A stretch of 64,000 bases of DNA from Xiamenia xianingshaonis (GTDB lineage: Bacteria > Actinomycetota > Coriobacteriia > Coriobacteriales > Eggerthellaceae): the NCBI RefSeq assembly GCF_017945865.1, contig NZ_CP072829.1:806001-870000 (forward strand). Direction: 5' to 3'. The notes under the pieces are model-generated. The model saw only the letters and a list, made by a program, of their open reading frames with translations, was not told the origin of the DNA and made no database searches. Below, piece by piece: positions 50,344-59,165 of the stretch (the first letter of the stretch is position 1; every line of letters starts with the position of its first letter). The position numbers were made by a program, and so were the translations under genes.

Positions 50344-50610
50344 ATGAAAGAAGCAGCAGAGAGAATAAAGCGCTACGTGCTCGTCACCACGAGAACCGAC
50401 GAAGAAGGCCATGTGCGCCCGCTGGAGGTGCAGCTGCACGGAAAGACCTACGTGGTCGACGAAGTGCTCAAGGTGCAGCGCAGAAACGCCCGGCGCGTCG
50501 GAGGCGACGGCATCTGCTACACCGTGCGCATGGGCCGGGCCGTCACGGAAATATACTACGACCACCCCCGCTGGTTCGTAGAAGAGAAGGTCTGCGAAGA
50601 GGGCTGCTGA
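50344..50610 (+). CDS. Small protein following the Y-family polymerase (unknown)
   Basis: 88 aa, basic N-terminus and a small beta-rich domain (VRPLEVQLHGKTYVVDEVLKV...GICYTVRMGRAVTEIYYDHPRWFVEEK). The position just after a mobile-element Y-family polymerase parallels the small partners (YolD-type in Firmicutes, DUF6504 with ImuB in actinobacteria), and the final RWFVE segment recalls the latter, but the match is only by eye. It is probably co-transcribed with the polymerase. Confidence 0.65.
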   Translation: MKEAAERIKRYVLVTTRTDEEGHVRPLEVQLHGKTYVVDEVLKVQRRNARRVGGDGICYTVRMGRAVTEIYYDHPRWFVEEKVCEEGC

Positions 50611-50844
50611 TGCAAGGCCCCCGCGTCCGCAGCTGCCGCCACGGCGCCGCTTTAGCCTTTGGGCGTCGGTGCATGGGGCGTCCCGCCCCGGCTCGTTTAT
50701 AATCGCCGTGCGCAGTTGGATGCGTGCATGCATGCCAACCGCCCGTTTTCGGTTCGGCAGAAAAGCCGGCGGCCAGGCTCCCATGGCGTTTTTCAATGCG
50801 CCAACGGCGGTCTGCGGCCAAGCACACAAAGGGAGATTCGAGAA

Positions 50845-51942
50845 ATGAAGGCACCTAATACGTTGAAGGCGCTGGCGCTTGTAACAGTTATTGCGATTTC
50901 CGCCACGATGCTTGCCGGATGCTCTGGCCAGCCCTCGGATGCAAACACGCCGCCCGCATACGATTTCGCGTTATCGGAGTACTGCACAATCCAGCCGGAC
51001 GAGGTTTCCTCGGTCGACGTCGCATCTTATCTCCCGAGCAAAAGCATGAACCTTGCATACGCCATTCCTGCCGGCGACGGCGCAGGCGCCGCCGACACCT
51101 ATGAGATATCGGCCGATGGCACGACCGCCGCCTACTCCCAATATGCCCTCGGTACGCTTTTCAGCACAGGCACGTATTCCTACGACGAGTCAGACGACAC
51201 CCTTGTGGACGCAGCCTCTCTGGCGCATGCCGGCAGCGGCGTCAACGAAAAGGTCTACTTCGTGCAAATGGGAATGGAATCTGCCTGGACGAACGAGGAC
51301 GGCGAGAACAAGCTGCTCTCTGTTCCTTACCTGTTCACGGTGCGCACCGAGGCGGGAACCTTCGAGGACTGCGCTTGCATGCACGAGATCAACGGCACTG
51401 CAAGAGAGGCGGCATACTTCTACGCGCCCGGTGTTGGGTTGGTTCTCGCGGTCGTCAAGGGCATTGATGGCGGAACGGGTTTCGGTGTCTATGAATCGCT
51501 TACCGGAATAGAGGAGACCGCGCTTGAGCCCGGCTCGAGCGCGTCGTCAAGCGCATCCTCCAGCGCTTCCGACGGAGAGCCGACCGTCACCGCCTCGGAG
51601 GACCCGTCCATCGCTGCCAACGACAGGGCTTTTGCCGACGGGCAAAAGTTCTCTTGCGCTGAAAACGGGCTTTCATTTACCGTCACGGGCGTTTCCGACC
51701 CCACAACCGGCAAGATAACCTACAGCCTCGCCTTCGACGACGGCATGGAGGAATCCTTCGATTACAGCACGTACACGATCACCAGCATGGACGGCGACGA
51801 CATACTCGGATTGGAGCTCGAGTACTCCGATTCGGGATTCGGCTTGACGATGACTTTCGATGCGTTCGATCCGTCAAAGGTGACGCTTCTTGGAAACTCC
51901 AACGGCTCCAATTTCTACGCTGGAACATACGTCGCCGAATAG
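50845..51942 (+). CDS. Putative lipoprotein carried on the integrated element (unknown)
   Basis: 365 aa. The signal peptide ends in MLAGCSG (lipobox). Two domains are suggested: an N-terminal beta-rich part of about 210 residues (YFVQMGMESAWTNEDGE...VPYLFTVRTEAGTFEDC...YFYAPGVGLVLAVVK) and, after a Ser/Ala linker, a C-terminal beta domain (FSCAENGLSFTVTGVSD...YTITSMDGDDIL). GGGAG precedes the ATG at 50845. It lies between the polymerase unit and the convergent endolysin, the usual place for lysogenic-conversion genes. No family recognised. Confidence 0.65.
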   Translation: MKAPNTLKALALVTVIAISATMLAGCSGQPSDANTPPAYDFALSEYCTIQPDEVSSVDVASYLPSKSMNLAYAIPAGDGAGAADTYEISADGTTAAYSQYALGTLFSTGTYSYDESDDTLVDAASLAHAGSGVNEKVYFVQMGMESAWTNEDGENKLLSVPYLFTVRTEAGTFEDCACMHEINGTAREAAYFYAPGVGLVLAVVKGIDGGTGFGVYESLTGIEETALEPGSSASSSASSSASDGEPTVTASEDPSIAANDRAFADGQKFSCAENGLSFTVTGVSDPTTGKITYSLAFDDGMEESFDYSTYTITSMDGDDILGLELEYSDSGFGLTMTFDAFDPSKVTLLGNSNGSNFYAGTYVAE

Positions 51943-51968
51943 CGAACGCTTTGCCCAAGGAAGGAACG

Positions 51969-52943
51969 CTAGCTTTTAGCCAAATACTTCTCGCTCCCGT
52001 CCGCCGTGCCCATGGCCACGTACCGCGTCGCCCCGCTATAGGCCACATAGTGCGCCCACACATACCCGTCAGCCACCACGGTATCGGCAGCCACGCTGTA
52101 GATCCGCTCGCCACGTGAATACGAGGCCACAACCGCCCCGCTCAAGCTCGGTCTGGCTCTCACGTTGAGCGAGCCGCAAACCACCTTGTACGTACCGGCG
52201 ATGATTCGCGCCGTGCCAGTTGAGGTTCCAGCCGCGTTCGGCGTACCGCTCAGCATCTCATTCACCCGCGCCTGCACAGCCTCGTACTTGCCGCCCAAGG
52301 CCGCACGCCGCGCGTCGCCAACTCCATAGCGCCCCGCGATCACCGCGCGCGCCAGCGCGTCGACGTCAGAAGTGCCGTTACCTGCGGCGTTACTCGTGGG
52401 CGCGCTCCCGTCCTGCGGCGTCTTTCCGCCGGAAACGACGACCACGGCATGCGTGTCGGAAACCAGGATGTCCCCGACCTGCCACTTCACAGTCGACTTC
52501 ACATAATCCGAGGTCGAATAGAGCGACACCAACCCCGTGGCCTCAAAGCGCTGCGCGATGTTGCCCGTATAGCACAGGTTCCCGCCCACATAGATCGCAC
52601 TCTCAGGAGCCCCGGCGGCTATCCCGCACACGCCCGCCAGGCTCGAGCAGTCGCACTCGCACGCCCGCGCAATCGCCCCCAGCCTCCAGCCTGCGGCGCG
52701 CGCCAGCGGCAGGATGCTGTTGCGCTGCCCTTGGTCGTAGCCGATATTCATGTTCGCCACGGCATCCGCCATGGCAGATGCGCACCTGCGAGCCCTGCCC
52801 GCATCGTTGAAGCGTATCAGCGTGTGCCAGTTATACAGATATGCGCCGCGCACGTTCAGCTCCGTGCCGCTCTGGTTGCCGGCAGCACCTCCCACATAGA
52901 GCCCGCGCTCATCGCTTGACGCCTGCCCGACCATCACGCCCAT
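51969..52943 (-). CDS. Phage endolysin: amidase-type catalytic domain, Cpl-7 repeat, SH3 domain
   Basis: 324 aa. The N-terminal domain (about residues 1-150) resembles phage peptidoglycan amidohydrolases of the NlpC/P60-CHAP type, with a catalytic cysteine candidate in CECDCSSLAGV and VGDILVSDTHAVVVV with the histidine. It is followed by a Cpl-7 (CW_7) wall-binding repeat (DVDALARAVIAGRYGVGDAR...VQARVNEML) and a C-terminal SH3b domain (CGSLNVRARPSLSG). The ATG at 52943 lies next to the holin stop with GGTGAG upstream. Holin and lysin form the lysis cassette at the end of the late region. Confidence 0.88.
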   Translation of the reverse strand: MGVMVGQASSDERGLYVGGAAGNQSGTELNVRGAYLYNWHTLIRFNDAGRARRCASAMADAVANMNIGYDQGQRNSILPLARAAGWRLGAIARACECDCSSLAGVCGIAAGAPESAIYVGGNLCYTGNIAQRFEATGLVSLYSTSDYVKSTVKWQVGDILVSDTHAVVVVSGGKTPQDGSAPTSNAAGNGTSDVDALARAVIAGRYGVGDARRAALGGKYEAVQARVNEMLSGTPNAAGTSTGTARIIAGTYKVVCGSLNVRARPSLSGAVVASYSRGERIYSVAADTVVADGYVWAHYVAYSGATRYVAMGTADGSEKYLAKS

Positions 52944-52947
52944 AAGG

Positions 52948-53400
52948 CTACTCACCGCCCTTGCCGTCAGGCTCGCCCAGCGCCCCGGCAGCCCCGCCGC
53001 CCTCAACGGAAGCCTCGGCAGCCCCGCCGCGCCCAGGCGTTGCCTCAACAATCCCGGCCTTGTCAGTATGAGCGAGCAGAGCGCCCAAAGGGGAGCCCGC
53101 CAGCGCGGGGTTCAAAACGCACAGGTTCTCAAACACGCTCACCATCTCGGTCAGGATCACATAGGCGCACACGGCGATCACCGTCGGCACCTCGAACCCC
53201 AGCTCCACGAACTGAGCCGCGTACTGGATCACGTACGCCAGCGCGACCAGCCCCACGAACCCCGCCTTGTGCCACAGGCCGTCCCTCAGCTTGCCCGACC
53301 GAACGTCTTTGCGGCGTATGGCTCCCGCTAACCCCACGCATACATCCAGTACCATCATCACACCCGCAAGCACCGGTGCCTGCAACACCGTCCAATCCAT
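52948..53400 (-). CDS. Phage holin
   Basis: 150 aa with three hydrophobic segments (LAGVMMVLDVCVGLAGAI, AGFVGLVALAYVIQYAAQF, VPTVIAVCAYVILTEMVSVFENLC) followed by NPALAGSPLGALL and a Gly/Ala/Glu-rich tail, as in toxin-secretion/phage-lysis holins of the holin_4 class. It times lysis by forming membrane holes for the endolysin, whose gene starts five bases downstream. Confidence 0.85.
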   Translation of the reverse strand: MDWTVLQAPVLAGVMMVLDVCVGLAGAIRRKDVRSGKLRDGLWHKAGFVGLVALAYVIQYAAQFVELGFEVPTVIAVCAYVILTEMVSVFENLCVLNPALAGSPLGALLAHTDKAGIVEATPGRGGAAEASVEGGGAAGALGEPDGKGGE

Positions 53401-53460
53401 AAAAGACCGCCTCCCACCTCAATGTCATCAACAACATCAGGTTAGGCGGCGGTCACAAGG

Positions 53461-54519
53461 TCACTTCGCCGTAAAGTACCCCGGCAGCCCATCAAGCCCG
53501 TCCACCCGCGCCATATCCGCAGCCACATTCCCGCTTGTCCAGGCCGTGCCGGCACCCCCAACAAGGCTCCTGCAGTTGCCGAAGCAGTACCCGCCAAGCG
53601 ACGTGTCGCTCAAATCGCCTCCCGCAGGCGCGTAAATCCTCTCAAGCTTTCCGCAGTTGTAGAAGGTGTAGTACATAGTCGAGGTGTACTCAGGCAGCGT
53701 GCAGCGCGAAAAGTCCAACTCAGTTATCGCGGTCAAGTTGCGGAAAGCCTGCGCCCACACGTCCACGTTCCTCATGTCCCACGCCCCAAGCGTAAGGCTC
53801 GCCAGCTTAGTGCAGTTGTAGAACAGGTAGTTGATCGTCGTGACGTTGGGCGTCGCAAGCCCCGATAAGTCAAGCGACTCCAAGGCCGTGCAGCTGTAGA
53901 ACATGTGCGCGAAGCTCGCACACTCGCTCGTGTCCAGCAGCGCCAGGTCGAAGTCCTTACACGCGCTCATCCAGTAGAACCAATAAGCACAGCTTGTCGG
54001 CCTCACCGCGTCATCGAAGCGCACCGCCACAATGTCAGCATGAAGCGAATACCACGGCACCTTGCTGTTCGTGGCGTAAGCGGTCGTCTCGAAGCCCTCG
54101 AACACGTGCGTTATGGTCGCGCCCTCGTACGTGCCGCCCACGACGGGCGCGCTTGCCGCCCGCAGAAACCGCAGCACGTGCTTGCCCGCGCCCTCCGCGT
54201 CGGCGACGGCCACCGCGTACGCCTCGCCCGAAGCCGCCGGCACGCCTATCGCCTCGGCTATCTCTCCCAGGCTCGCCCCGTCGCGAAGCGGGCATCCCAA
54301 GGCCCGCGCGACGGCAAGCAGGTCGTCGCGCACCTCCAGCAGCTCGTCCAGCGCGCGCGCCGCGCCTGGGCCGACCCAGACCCCCGCCGTCTCGCCGAGC
54401 GCCGCCGCGCACTCCCGAAGCGTCGCGCCGGCCCCGACGCCCAGCCCCGCGTCCGCGCATTTGCCCGCAAGCAGGCCGCGCGCCCGCACGAGCTCCCGAA
54501 GCTGGTCCGCCACGCTCAT
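53461..54519 (-). CDS. Phage-encoded BspA-like (DUF285) leucine-rich repeat protein
   Basis: 352 aa. The N-terminal 100 residues are helical. From about residue 130 there are repeats of the BspA/DUF285 type ([78 protein letters not shown]). DUF285 repeats usually mediate adhesion on surface proteins. Here the gene overlaps the collagen-like fibre gene upstream (ATGA) and precedes the holin, so it is likely a tail-tip or adhesion accessory of the phage. The start at 54519 was chosen by that overlap. Confidence 0.75.
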   Translation of the reverse strand: MSVADQLRELVRARGLLAGKCADAGLGVGAGATLRECAAALGETAGVWVGPGAARALDELLEVRDDLLAVARALGCPLRDGASLGEIAEAIGVPAASGEAYAVAVADAEGAGKHVLRFLRAASAPVVGGTYEGATITHVFEGFETTAYATNSKVPWYSLHADIVAVRFDDAVRPTSCAYWFYWMSACKDFDLALLDTSECASFAHMFYSCTALESLDLSGLATPNVTTINYLFYNCTKLASLTLGAWDMRNVDVWAQAFRNLTAITELDFSRCTLPEYTSTMYYTFYNCGKLERIYAPAGGDLSDTSLGGYCFGNCRSLVGGAGTAWTSGNVAADMARVDGLDGLPGYFTAK

Positions 54520-55550
54520 GCCTGCACGCCCGTCACTTCGGCCAGCACGCCCGCCACGTCCCCCAAAAGGTCGTCCACCTCGTCTTTGAGGTACACGTCG
54601 GCCCATCCGGTCGCATAGTCCTGCGACAGCACCTTCACCAGCACCTGTCCCGGCGCGCCCCCCGCGGCGACGCCGCTCTCGCTCCCGCCGCTCCCGGCGC
54701 GCCCGTTCCTCACCTGAAACTCGCTCGCCTCCCCGTCGGTCAGCGTCACCCTCACTATGTTCACGCCGCCGTCCGCATACGAGGTCGAGACCTGCTCGAC
54801 GAACGCGATGCCGACCCCGTCCGCCCCGGCAGGCCCGCTTTCGCCCTTCTCGCCCGCAGGGCCAACAGGCCCCGGCGCCCCGTCTGCGCCGTCGCGTCCC
54901 GGCGCCCCGTCGGCCCCGGCAGGCCCCCGCTCGCCCGCAGGGCCGGCAGGCCCCGGCGCCCCGTCGGCACCGGGCGGCCCCGGCTCGCCCTGCGGCCCTT
55001 GCGGCCCGGCCTCTCCCGGCTCGCCCGCAGGCCCGGGCTCGCCAGGGTCGCCCTTGTCTCCCTTGACGCCGGCCGCGCCGTCAAGTGAAGCCAGGTATTC
55101 GTCGATCCGCGCAGCGCCCTCCTCGTAGCGCTTGATCGCGTCCACGAACAACGTAAACCCGTCTTCGCTCTCCGCACCTCCCACCAAAACAGGCTCCACA
55201 CGTATGCAGAACGCGCGGGTGGAAATGCTGCGTCCGTCAGCAAAAGACACCATCACCTGCGCGTCCACCGCGCCGGCACGCTCAGCCAAGGCGGCGGGGT
55301 AGAACACGCGGCAGCCCGAATCGTCGTTTTCAAAAGGCTTGCACCCGCGCTTGCCAGATGCCCTATGCCTCCAAACCAGATACACCTGCGAGCCCGCAAG
55401 ATCCACCGCCTCGTCCTCGTGCTCCATGGAAAACGAAATCCCGCGCCCATGCGCATCGGCGGGGGAGGCCACCAAAACCTCGCCCATGTACTCGTCAACC
55501 TCGCGCCACACGATCTCGTGCAGACCCGCATCGCCGTCAAACGCTCCCAT
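54516..55550 (-). CDS. Phage baseplate/fibre protein with BppU-like N-terminus and collagen-like repeats
   Basis: 344 aa. Residues 1-130 resemble the BppU N-terminal domain that docks on a baseplate ([22 protein letters not shown]...[14 protein letters not shown]). Residues about 155-245 are uninterrupted Gly-X-Y triplets ([16 protein letters not shown] and similar) expected to form a collagen triple helix. The C-terminal region ([16 protein letters not shown]...[23 protein letters not shown]) probably trimerises or binds the host. It is four bases from the tail-spike gene. This is likely the receptor-binding fibre. Confidence 0.82.
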   Translation of the reverse strand: MGAFDGDAGLHEIVWREVDEYMGEVLVASPADAHGRGISFSMEHEDEAVDLAGSQVYLVWRHRASGKRGCKPFENDDSGCRVFYPAALAERAGAVDAQVMVSFADGRSISTRAFCIRVEPVLVGGAESEDGFTLFVDAIKRYEEGAARIDEYLASLDGAAGVKGDKGDPGEPGPAGEPGEAGPQGPQGEPGPPGADGAPGPAGPAGERGPAGADGAPGRDGADGAPGPVGPAGEKGESGPAGADGVGIAFVEQVSTSYADGGVNIVRVTLTDGEASEFQVRNGRAGSGGSESGVAAGGAPGQVLVKVLSQDYATGWADVYLKDEVDDLLGDVAGVLAEVTGVQA

Positions 55551-55553
55551 GGC

Positions 55554-56762
55554 CTAGAACTCCTCTTCGCCCAAGTCGAACTGCGCAAGGTAGGCTTGCA
55601 CAGCCGACTGCGTAATCTCTTCCTCCGTTCGCCCGTCAGTTTCCGCATCGGTCACAACGTCTGCGGCGCGGGCGATCAGCGCGCCTTTGCTCTTGTCCCT
55701 CGTTGCCTGCTTCAGCGTTTCCAGCTGCACGCTCACGGAAACCGAGCTGCCGAACGTCCGCACGCGCTTCAGCACCCGCGCGTTGAACCTCTGCTCGCGC
55801 TCGCCCGACGTGTCGATCACGGCCACGGTGTCGCCCAGCATCACGGGCACGCTGCCCTCGAAATGGCGTGCGTCCACCTCGTAGGTCACCTGCGGGCTCG
55901 TGCGGTAGCCCAGTTCGCGCACGGTCAGGCGGTACAGATCGTTCGCATCCTCGCAATCCGCGAACACGACCTCGCCGAACCTGTGAACCTTCTCGGTCCG
56001 CCCAGCATTCCAGCGCCCGTAAAGCTCGCGTGCGCTCTCGCTTCCCACCCACGGCACGCCGTCATTCACGCTGGCGAAGGAAAGCCTGTTCGTGTAGCCG
56101 CCCGTCCAGTAGCCGTCGTCGTCGAAGACGATGGAGCCCGACCCCCAGCCGTACAGCGCCGTGCACACGTCGTCCTCCAGCACGGTCTTCGTGCAGCTCG
56201 TCATGTTCTTGGAATAGGTGAAGCGCGCGCCTCGGTTCGCCCCCAGCGTGCGAACAAATCCGATGGTGCGCGCCGCCACGCGCCGCCCGTCGACCGTCAC
56301 CGTGGCATAGCTTTCAAGGCCCCATTTCTCCTCGGCGATGCGAATCGCCTCCAGAACGCTCTTGTGGTAGAACCACGCCGTCTCAAGCCCGCCGGCATTG
56401 CCGCCCGCAAACGCCCAGCGCGTGGTGGAAAGCACGTTGCCCATCGCCTCGGATATCCATGCATCGCGCACAAGCACGTTCTCGCAGTAATCCCCCCGAA
56501 GCTCGAAGATCGCCCCCTCGGCAACAACGTGAACAACCCCGCCCATGCTTCGTTTCGTGGACAGCACCACATGCTCGCGCCAGCACCCGTCTTGCGCATC
56601 GCGCCACACAATGCGGTCGCCCTTGCCCAGCTCCGCCATGCAGTCGAACTCGATGCGGTCGTCGCCCTTGACCACTTCTGCATGCACGAGGGAAGACGCG
56701 GGCACGATCATTCCCAAAGGCTCGTCGAAGTTGTCGAACCAGTAAAGCTCAGGAGCGGCCAT
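55554..56762 (-). CDS. Phage tail-spike/minor structural protein
   Basis: 402 aa. The N-terminal part resembles the phage minor structural/tail-associated protein N-domain found in siphoviruses with Dit (LYWFDNFDEPLGMIVPASS, VVKGDDRIEFDC, GDRIVWRDAQDG). The C-terminal segment is helical and ends in acidic residues. In siphoviruses this gene (Tal/gp18-like) follows Dit, as here. The ATG at 56762 is preferred to an upstream GTG that lies in the dit coding sequence; the gap after dit is two bases. Confidence 0.75.
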   Translation of the reverse strand: MAAPELYWFDNFDEPLGMIVPASSLVHAEVVKGDDRIEFDCMAELGKGDRIVWRDAQDGCWREHVVLSTKRSMGGVVHVVAEGAIFELRGDYCENVLVRDAWISEAMGNVLSTTRWAFAGGNAGGLETAWFYHKSVLEAIRIAEEKWGLESYATVTVDGRRVAARTIGFVRTLGANRGARFTYSKNMTSCTKTVLEDDVCTALYGWGSGSIVFDDDGYWTGGYTNRLSFASVNDGVPWVGSESARELYGRWNAGRTEKVHRFGEVVFADCEDANDLYRLTVRELGYRTSPQVTYEVDARHFEGSVPVMLGDTVAVIDTSGEREQRFNARVLKRVRTFGSSVSVSVQLETLKQATRDKSKGALIARAADVVTDAETDGRTEEEITQSAVQAYLAQFDLGEEEF

Positions 56763-56764
56763 GC

Positions 56765-57481
56765 TCACACCCACCGCTCGTAAAAGCTCACCTTATGATC
56801 CGTGCAGCCGGAAAACGCAAATCGCTGCACCCCGGGCCGCAAGGCGCTAAACGTGCTTGCCAGCGCAATGCGCTCGCTCGCCGCTTCGCCGTTCACGCGA
56901 ACCGTCTCATGCTCGTAGTCGATTACGACCACGTCGCCTTCAGAAAACGCCCCCTCAAGCGCAACCGCGCTCACGGCATCCGCGTTCGCTACCGTAATCT
57001 CGCCTGTGCCGTCCGCAGTCACTTCAACGCATGGCCACGACTTCCACGTGCCGCCCACCTCGAAGGTTGTACCTCTCTCGGTGCGCATCACGCGCGAATA
57101 GGCTATCGGGTCGTACATGGTGAAGCCAAGCTCGCAGACCCCCGCCTCGAAAAGCGTGTCCCAAGCGCCGGCGTCGGTGCAGAGCGCATCGCGGTAGGTA
57201 TGGTTGTCCTGGTATCTGAACTCGCACGGCTCGGTCGCCAAAAGCGCCGCATGAAGCTTCCTGCGCATCGCATCGAGCCCGTTTGCGTCCGTCTTCATCA
57301 TCGGCTCTAAGAATAGCTTCATCCGCACGACCTTCGGCGGCACGGCCACGTCCAGCACGGCCTCGCCAGCACGTCTTGGCACCCGCGCCGTCTCCGCCTT
57401 AACGCAAAGAGCCGACTCGCTCACAACCTTCGCCCGAGTCAGCGCCCCGAAATCAAATCCATTGAAAACAAAAGAGCGCAT
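56765..57481 (-). CDS. Phage distal tail protein (Dit)
   Basis: 238 aa. MRSFVFNGFDFG at the N-terminus, the mid-region CEFRYQDNHTYRDALC...ELGFTMYDPIAYS and a C-terminal galectin-like beta domain (WPCVEVTADGTGEITVANAD...VVIDYEHETVRVNGE) are typical of Dit/phage_tail_2 proteins, which form the hub joining the tail tube to the tip. The ATG at 57481 has AAAGGTGG seven bases upstream. The gene expected just upstream, a tape-measure protein, is missing; a regulatory gene stands there instead. Confidence 0.82.
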   Translation of the reverse strand: MRSFVFNGFDFGALTRAKVVSESALCVKAETARVPRRAGEAVLDVAVPPKVVRMKLFLEPMMKTDANGLDAMRRKLHAALLATEPCEFRYQDNHTYRDALCTDAGAWDTLFEAGVCELGFTMYDPIAYSRVMRTERGTTFEVGGTWKSWPCVEVTADGTGEITVANADAVSAVALEGAFSEGDVVVIDYEHETVRVNGEAASERIALASTFSALRPGVQRFAFSGCTDHKVSFYERWV

Positions 57482-57538
57482 ACGCACCACCTTTCACCGG
57501 CGGCATCGTATGCGCCCGTCACAAGTGCAACGCCCTCA

Positions 57539-58024
57539 TTAACTCTTCTTAATCGATTTTTCTGCCCATAGCTCAAGCGCCTTTACCGTATCGGTAATTT
57601 TGTCGAGTTCTTGGCGTATATTGTCGAATTCCGCCATTTCGTCTTCCGTAACATCCCCGTCGGCTGCAATCTCGATAAGCCTGTCTTTCATTTGGCTCGT
57701 GCTATTCAGCGAGGCGATCATCTTCAATACAATGATCGGCAATGCCGCTTTTTCGGGCTGCTCGATGTAAGACACGCCTCTGTCTTTGCCTATCCTGCAT
57801 TCCATGGCGCAATAGTAGCTGCAAAGCGCCGGCTCGTCGTATGCCTCGGCCATTTCGCATATGTCTGCCGGCTGCGCCTTCGATGGATTCTTCTCGATGT
57901 ATTCAAGTCTACGCACATCTATCGTGTTCATCTTGAGCGTCGCCTCAGCCCTGGTCAGTCCTAGCTTGTCTTTTCTGACCTGCTCGTAGATGCTTTTCCG
58001 ATTCTCACTTTGTTTTGTGCTCAT
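57539..58024 (-). CDS. XRE-type regulator within the phage late region
   Basis: 161 aa. The N-terminal helix-turn-helix (YEQVRKDKLGLTRAEATLKMNTIDVRRLEYIEKNP) is followed by PADICEMAEAYDEPALCSYYCAMECRIGKDRG and a helical C-terminus, a pattern known in XRE regulators of Clostridia and Coriobacteria. GAGGG precedes the ATG at 58024. It is divergent from the small genes at 58156 and 58419; three TTTCGC-type sites lie between them. It replaces the tail genes expected here and probably controls the adjacent unit. Confidence 0.75.
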   Translation of the reverse strand: MSTKQSENRKSIYEQVRKDKLGLTRAEATLKMNTIDVRRLEYIEKNPSKAQPADICEMAEAYDEPALCSYYCAMECRIGKDRGVSYIEQPEKAALPIIVLKMIASLNSTSQMKDRLIEIAADGDVTEDEMAEFDNIRQELDKITDTVKALELWAEKSIKKS

Positions 58025-58041
58025 AGGAAAACCCTCGCCAT

Positions 58042-58108
58042 TTTCGCAAAACTTGGGGAATTCAACTGGTTGCTTTCGCAAACCCTGCGTGTCCTTATTT
58101 TCGCCGAA
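58042..58108. promoter_or_regulatory. Three TTTCGC motifs in the divergent intergenic region
   Basis: TTTCGCAAA occurs twice in direct orientation (58042-58050, 58074-58082), and a related dyad TTTCGCCGAAA starts near 58098. They lie between the XRE regulator and the divergent genes it may control, as expected for operators. Confidence 0.5.
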
Positions 58109-58155
58109 ATCATCAGAATATGGAACATCGAAACAAACGTTAGAAAGGAATTGCG

Positions 58156-58407
58156 ATGGGGCTGAGATTGACCAAGGATGTGCGGCAGACGCTTTTGGAT
58201 GAAAACGAAGGGTTCACCACCTCGACCTACTACAAAGACAAGAACTTCCGCGAGCAGCGCGACTACCGCATCGAGGACGGCAAGCTTCACGTAAGGTCGC
58301 GAGGAAAGACCTCTTGGGCTGACAGCCACTTCGACGATGAATGGGTTGCTGACGAGGAAGAAACCCATCGTTTCCTCTACAAGCACAAGGACGAGCTGAT
58401 CTATTAA
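58156..58407 (+). CDS. Small hypothetical protein, first gene of a cargo unit
   Basis: 83 aa, charged and soluble (LTKDVRQTLLDENEGFTTSTYYKDKNFREQ... ADEEETHRFLYKHKDEL). GAAAGGAA is seven bases before the ATG. No domain is recognised. It is 11 nt upstream of the membrane-protein gene at 58419, so the two are co-transcribed, opposite to the phage structural genes and under control of the divergent XRE regulator. Confidence 0.65.
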   Translation: MGLRLTKDVRQTLLDENEGFTTSTYYKDKNFREQRDYRIEDGKLHVRSRGKTSWADSHFDDEWVADEEETHRFLYKHKDELIY

Positions 58408-58418
58408 GGAGAAGGGAA

Positions 58419-58928
58419 GTGAAGAGCGCAACTCCAAACCCCGAACAACTTGCAAGCGACATCTTCGATCTCAACGGCGACTTCCGGAAAATGACAAAAG
58501 CCAAAGTTGTTTCGTTCGTTTCAGATATGGCCAAAATGCCGACAGAAACCGCGCGCCTTGTGATAGAGCAAGCCCCGACGGTCTTCGGGAACGCAACCGC
58601 ATCGGTAAAAAGCCTATTCGACAAGATTCCTGCATTTATCGAGGACGATGCAAAAACCCATGATGGGATGATGGGTATCCTCTCCGAGGATGACAGGCAA
58701 TGCTGGGAGCGTATCAACAATCCTGATACCAGTGACGCCGAGCGCGACAAATGCTACGAGCGTCTAGAGTCGAATAAGAATCATGCACGCAACGAGTGCT
58801 CCGATAAACGGTCGTTCAAGATGAACCTCTACGATCACTCTGGCGTAATCTTGCTTTCTGCATTGGGCCTCTGCGTGACCGTTTTGGGTGTTAACGGGAA
58901 AATACCCATACCTGGTATCAAGAAGTAG
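58419..58928 (+). CDS. Hypothetical protein with one C-terminal membrane segment
   Basis: 169 aa with a GTG start and AAGGAGAAGGGA ribosome site. The long N-terminal part is helical and soluble (DIFDLNGDFRKMTKAKVVSFVSDMAKMP...ASVKSLFDKIPAFIED, then an Asp/Cys-rich stretch). The end is a single membrane segment (SGVILLSALGLCVTVLGV) and a short tail. The first part recalls small bacteriocin-immunity or exclusion-type helical proteins only in style. It is followed directly by a strong terminator, marking the end of a self-contained two-gene unit. Confidence 0.62.
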   Translation: MKSATPNPEQLASDIFDLNGDFRKMTKAKVVSFVSDMAKMPTETARLVIEQAPTVFGNATASVKSLFDKIPAFIEDDAKTHDGMMGILSEDDRQCWERINNPDTSDAERDKCYERLESNKNHARNECSDKRSFKMNLYDHSGVILLSALGLCVTVLGVNGKIPIPGIKK

Positions 58929-58934
58929 AATGCT

Positions 58935-59165
58935 TCAATTTCTCCGGCAGCCCAGAGCCCTCCTTTCCTCTGGGCTGCATTCTTCTTTAAAGGTCATGCG
59001 CCAGTACCCACAACCATCCAGCGCGTCGCCTCGCTCGTATTTCTCATTACAGGCTGCAACGGGGCAGGGCGTTTGCCTCGCGTTCGGCGCAACGTCGCAA
59101 GCCTCGATCCCCGCATTCCGCAGCATGTCGCGCACAACGGGCGCGACGCTCAAGCATTTGCTCAT
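58935..59165 (-). pseudogene. Truncated, chimeric copy of the connector gene at 60011
   Basis: 76 codons. The first about 50 residues (CLSVAPVVRDMLRNAGIEACDVAP...ERGDALDGC) are a diverged copy of the N-terminus of the protein at 60011-60415; after that the sequence is unrelated and soon stops. The segment directly upstream repeats the ribosome site and first codons of the dit gene (GGTGGTGCGTATGCG..TCTTTT), so a dit start is fused to a connector start. This is a recombination scar beside the cargo unit; it overlaps the plus-strand terminator at 58948. Confidence 0.7.
58948..58990 (+). terminator. Terminator of the XRE-controlled cargo unit
   Basis: GCAGCCCAGAG (58948-58958) and CTCTGGGCTGC (58969-58979) form a perfect 11-bp stem with a 10-nt loop, followed by ATTCTTCTTT. 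It is 20 nt after the stop of the membrane-protein gene. Confidence 0.85.

Noticed and set aside
54850-55080. Tandem repeat DNA in the fibre gene as a non-coding satellite
   Set aside because: The periodicity is fully explained by in-frame Gly-X-Y coding triplets.
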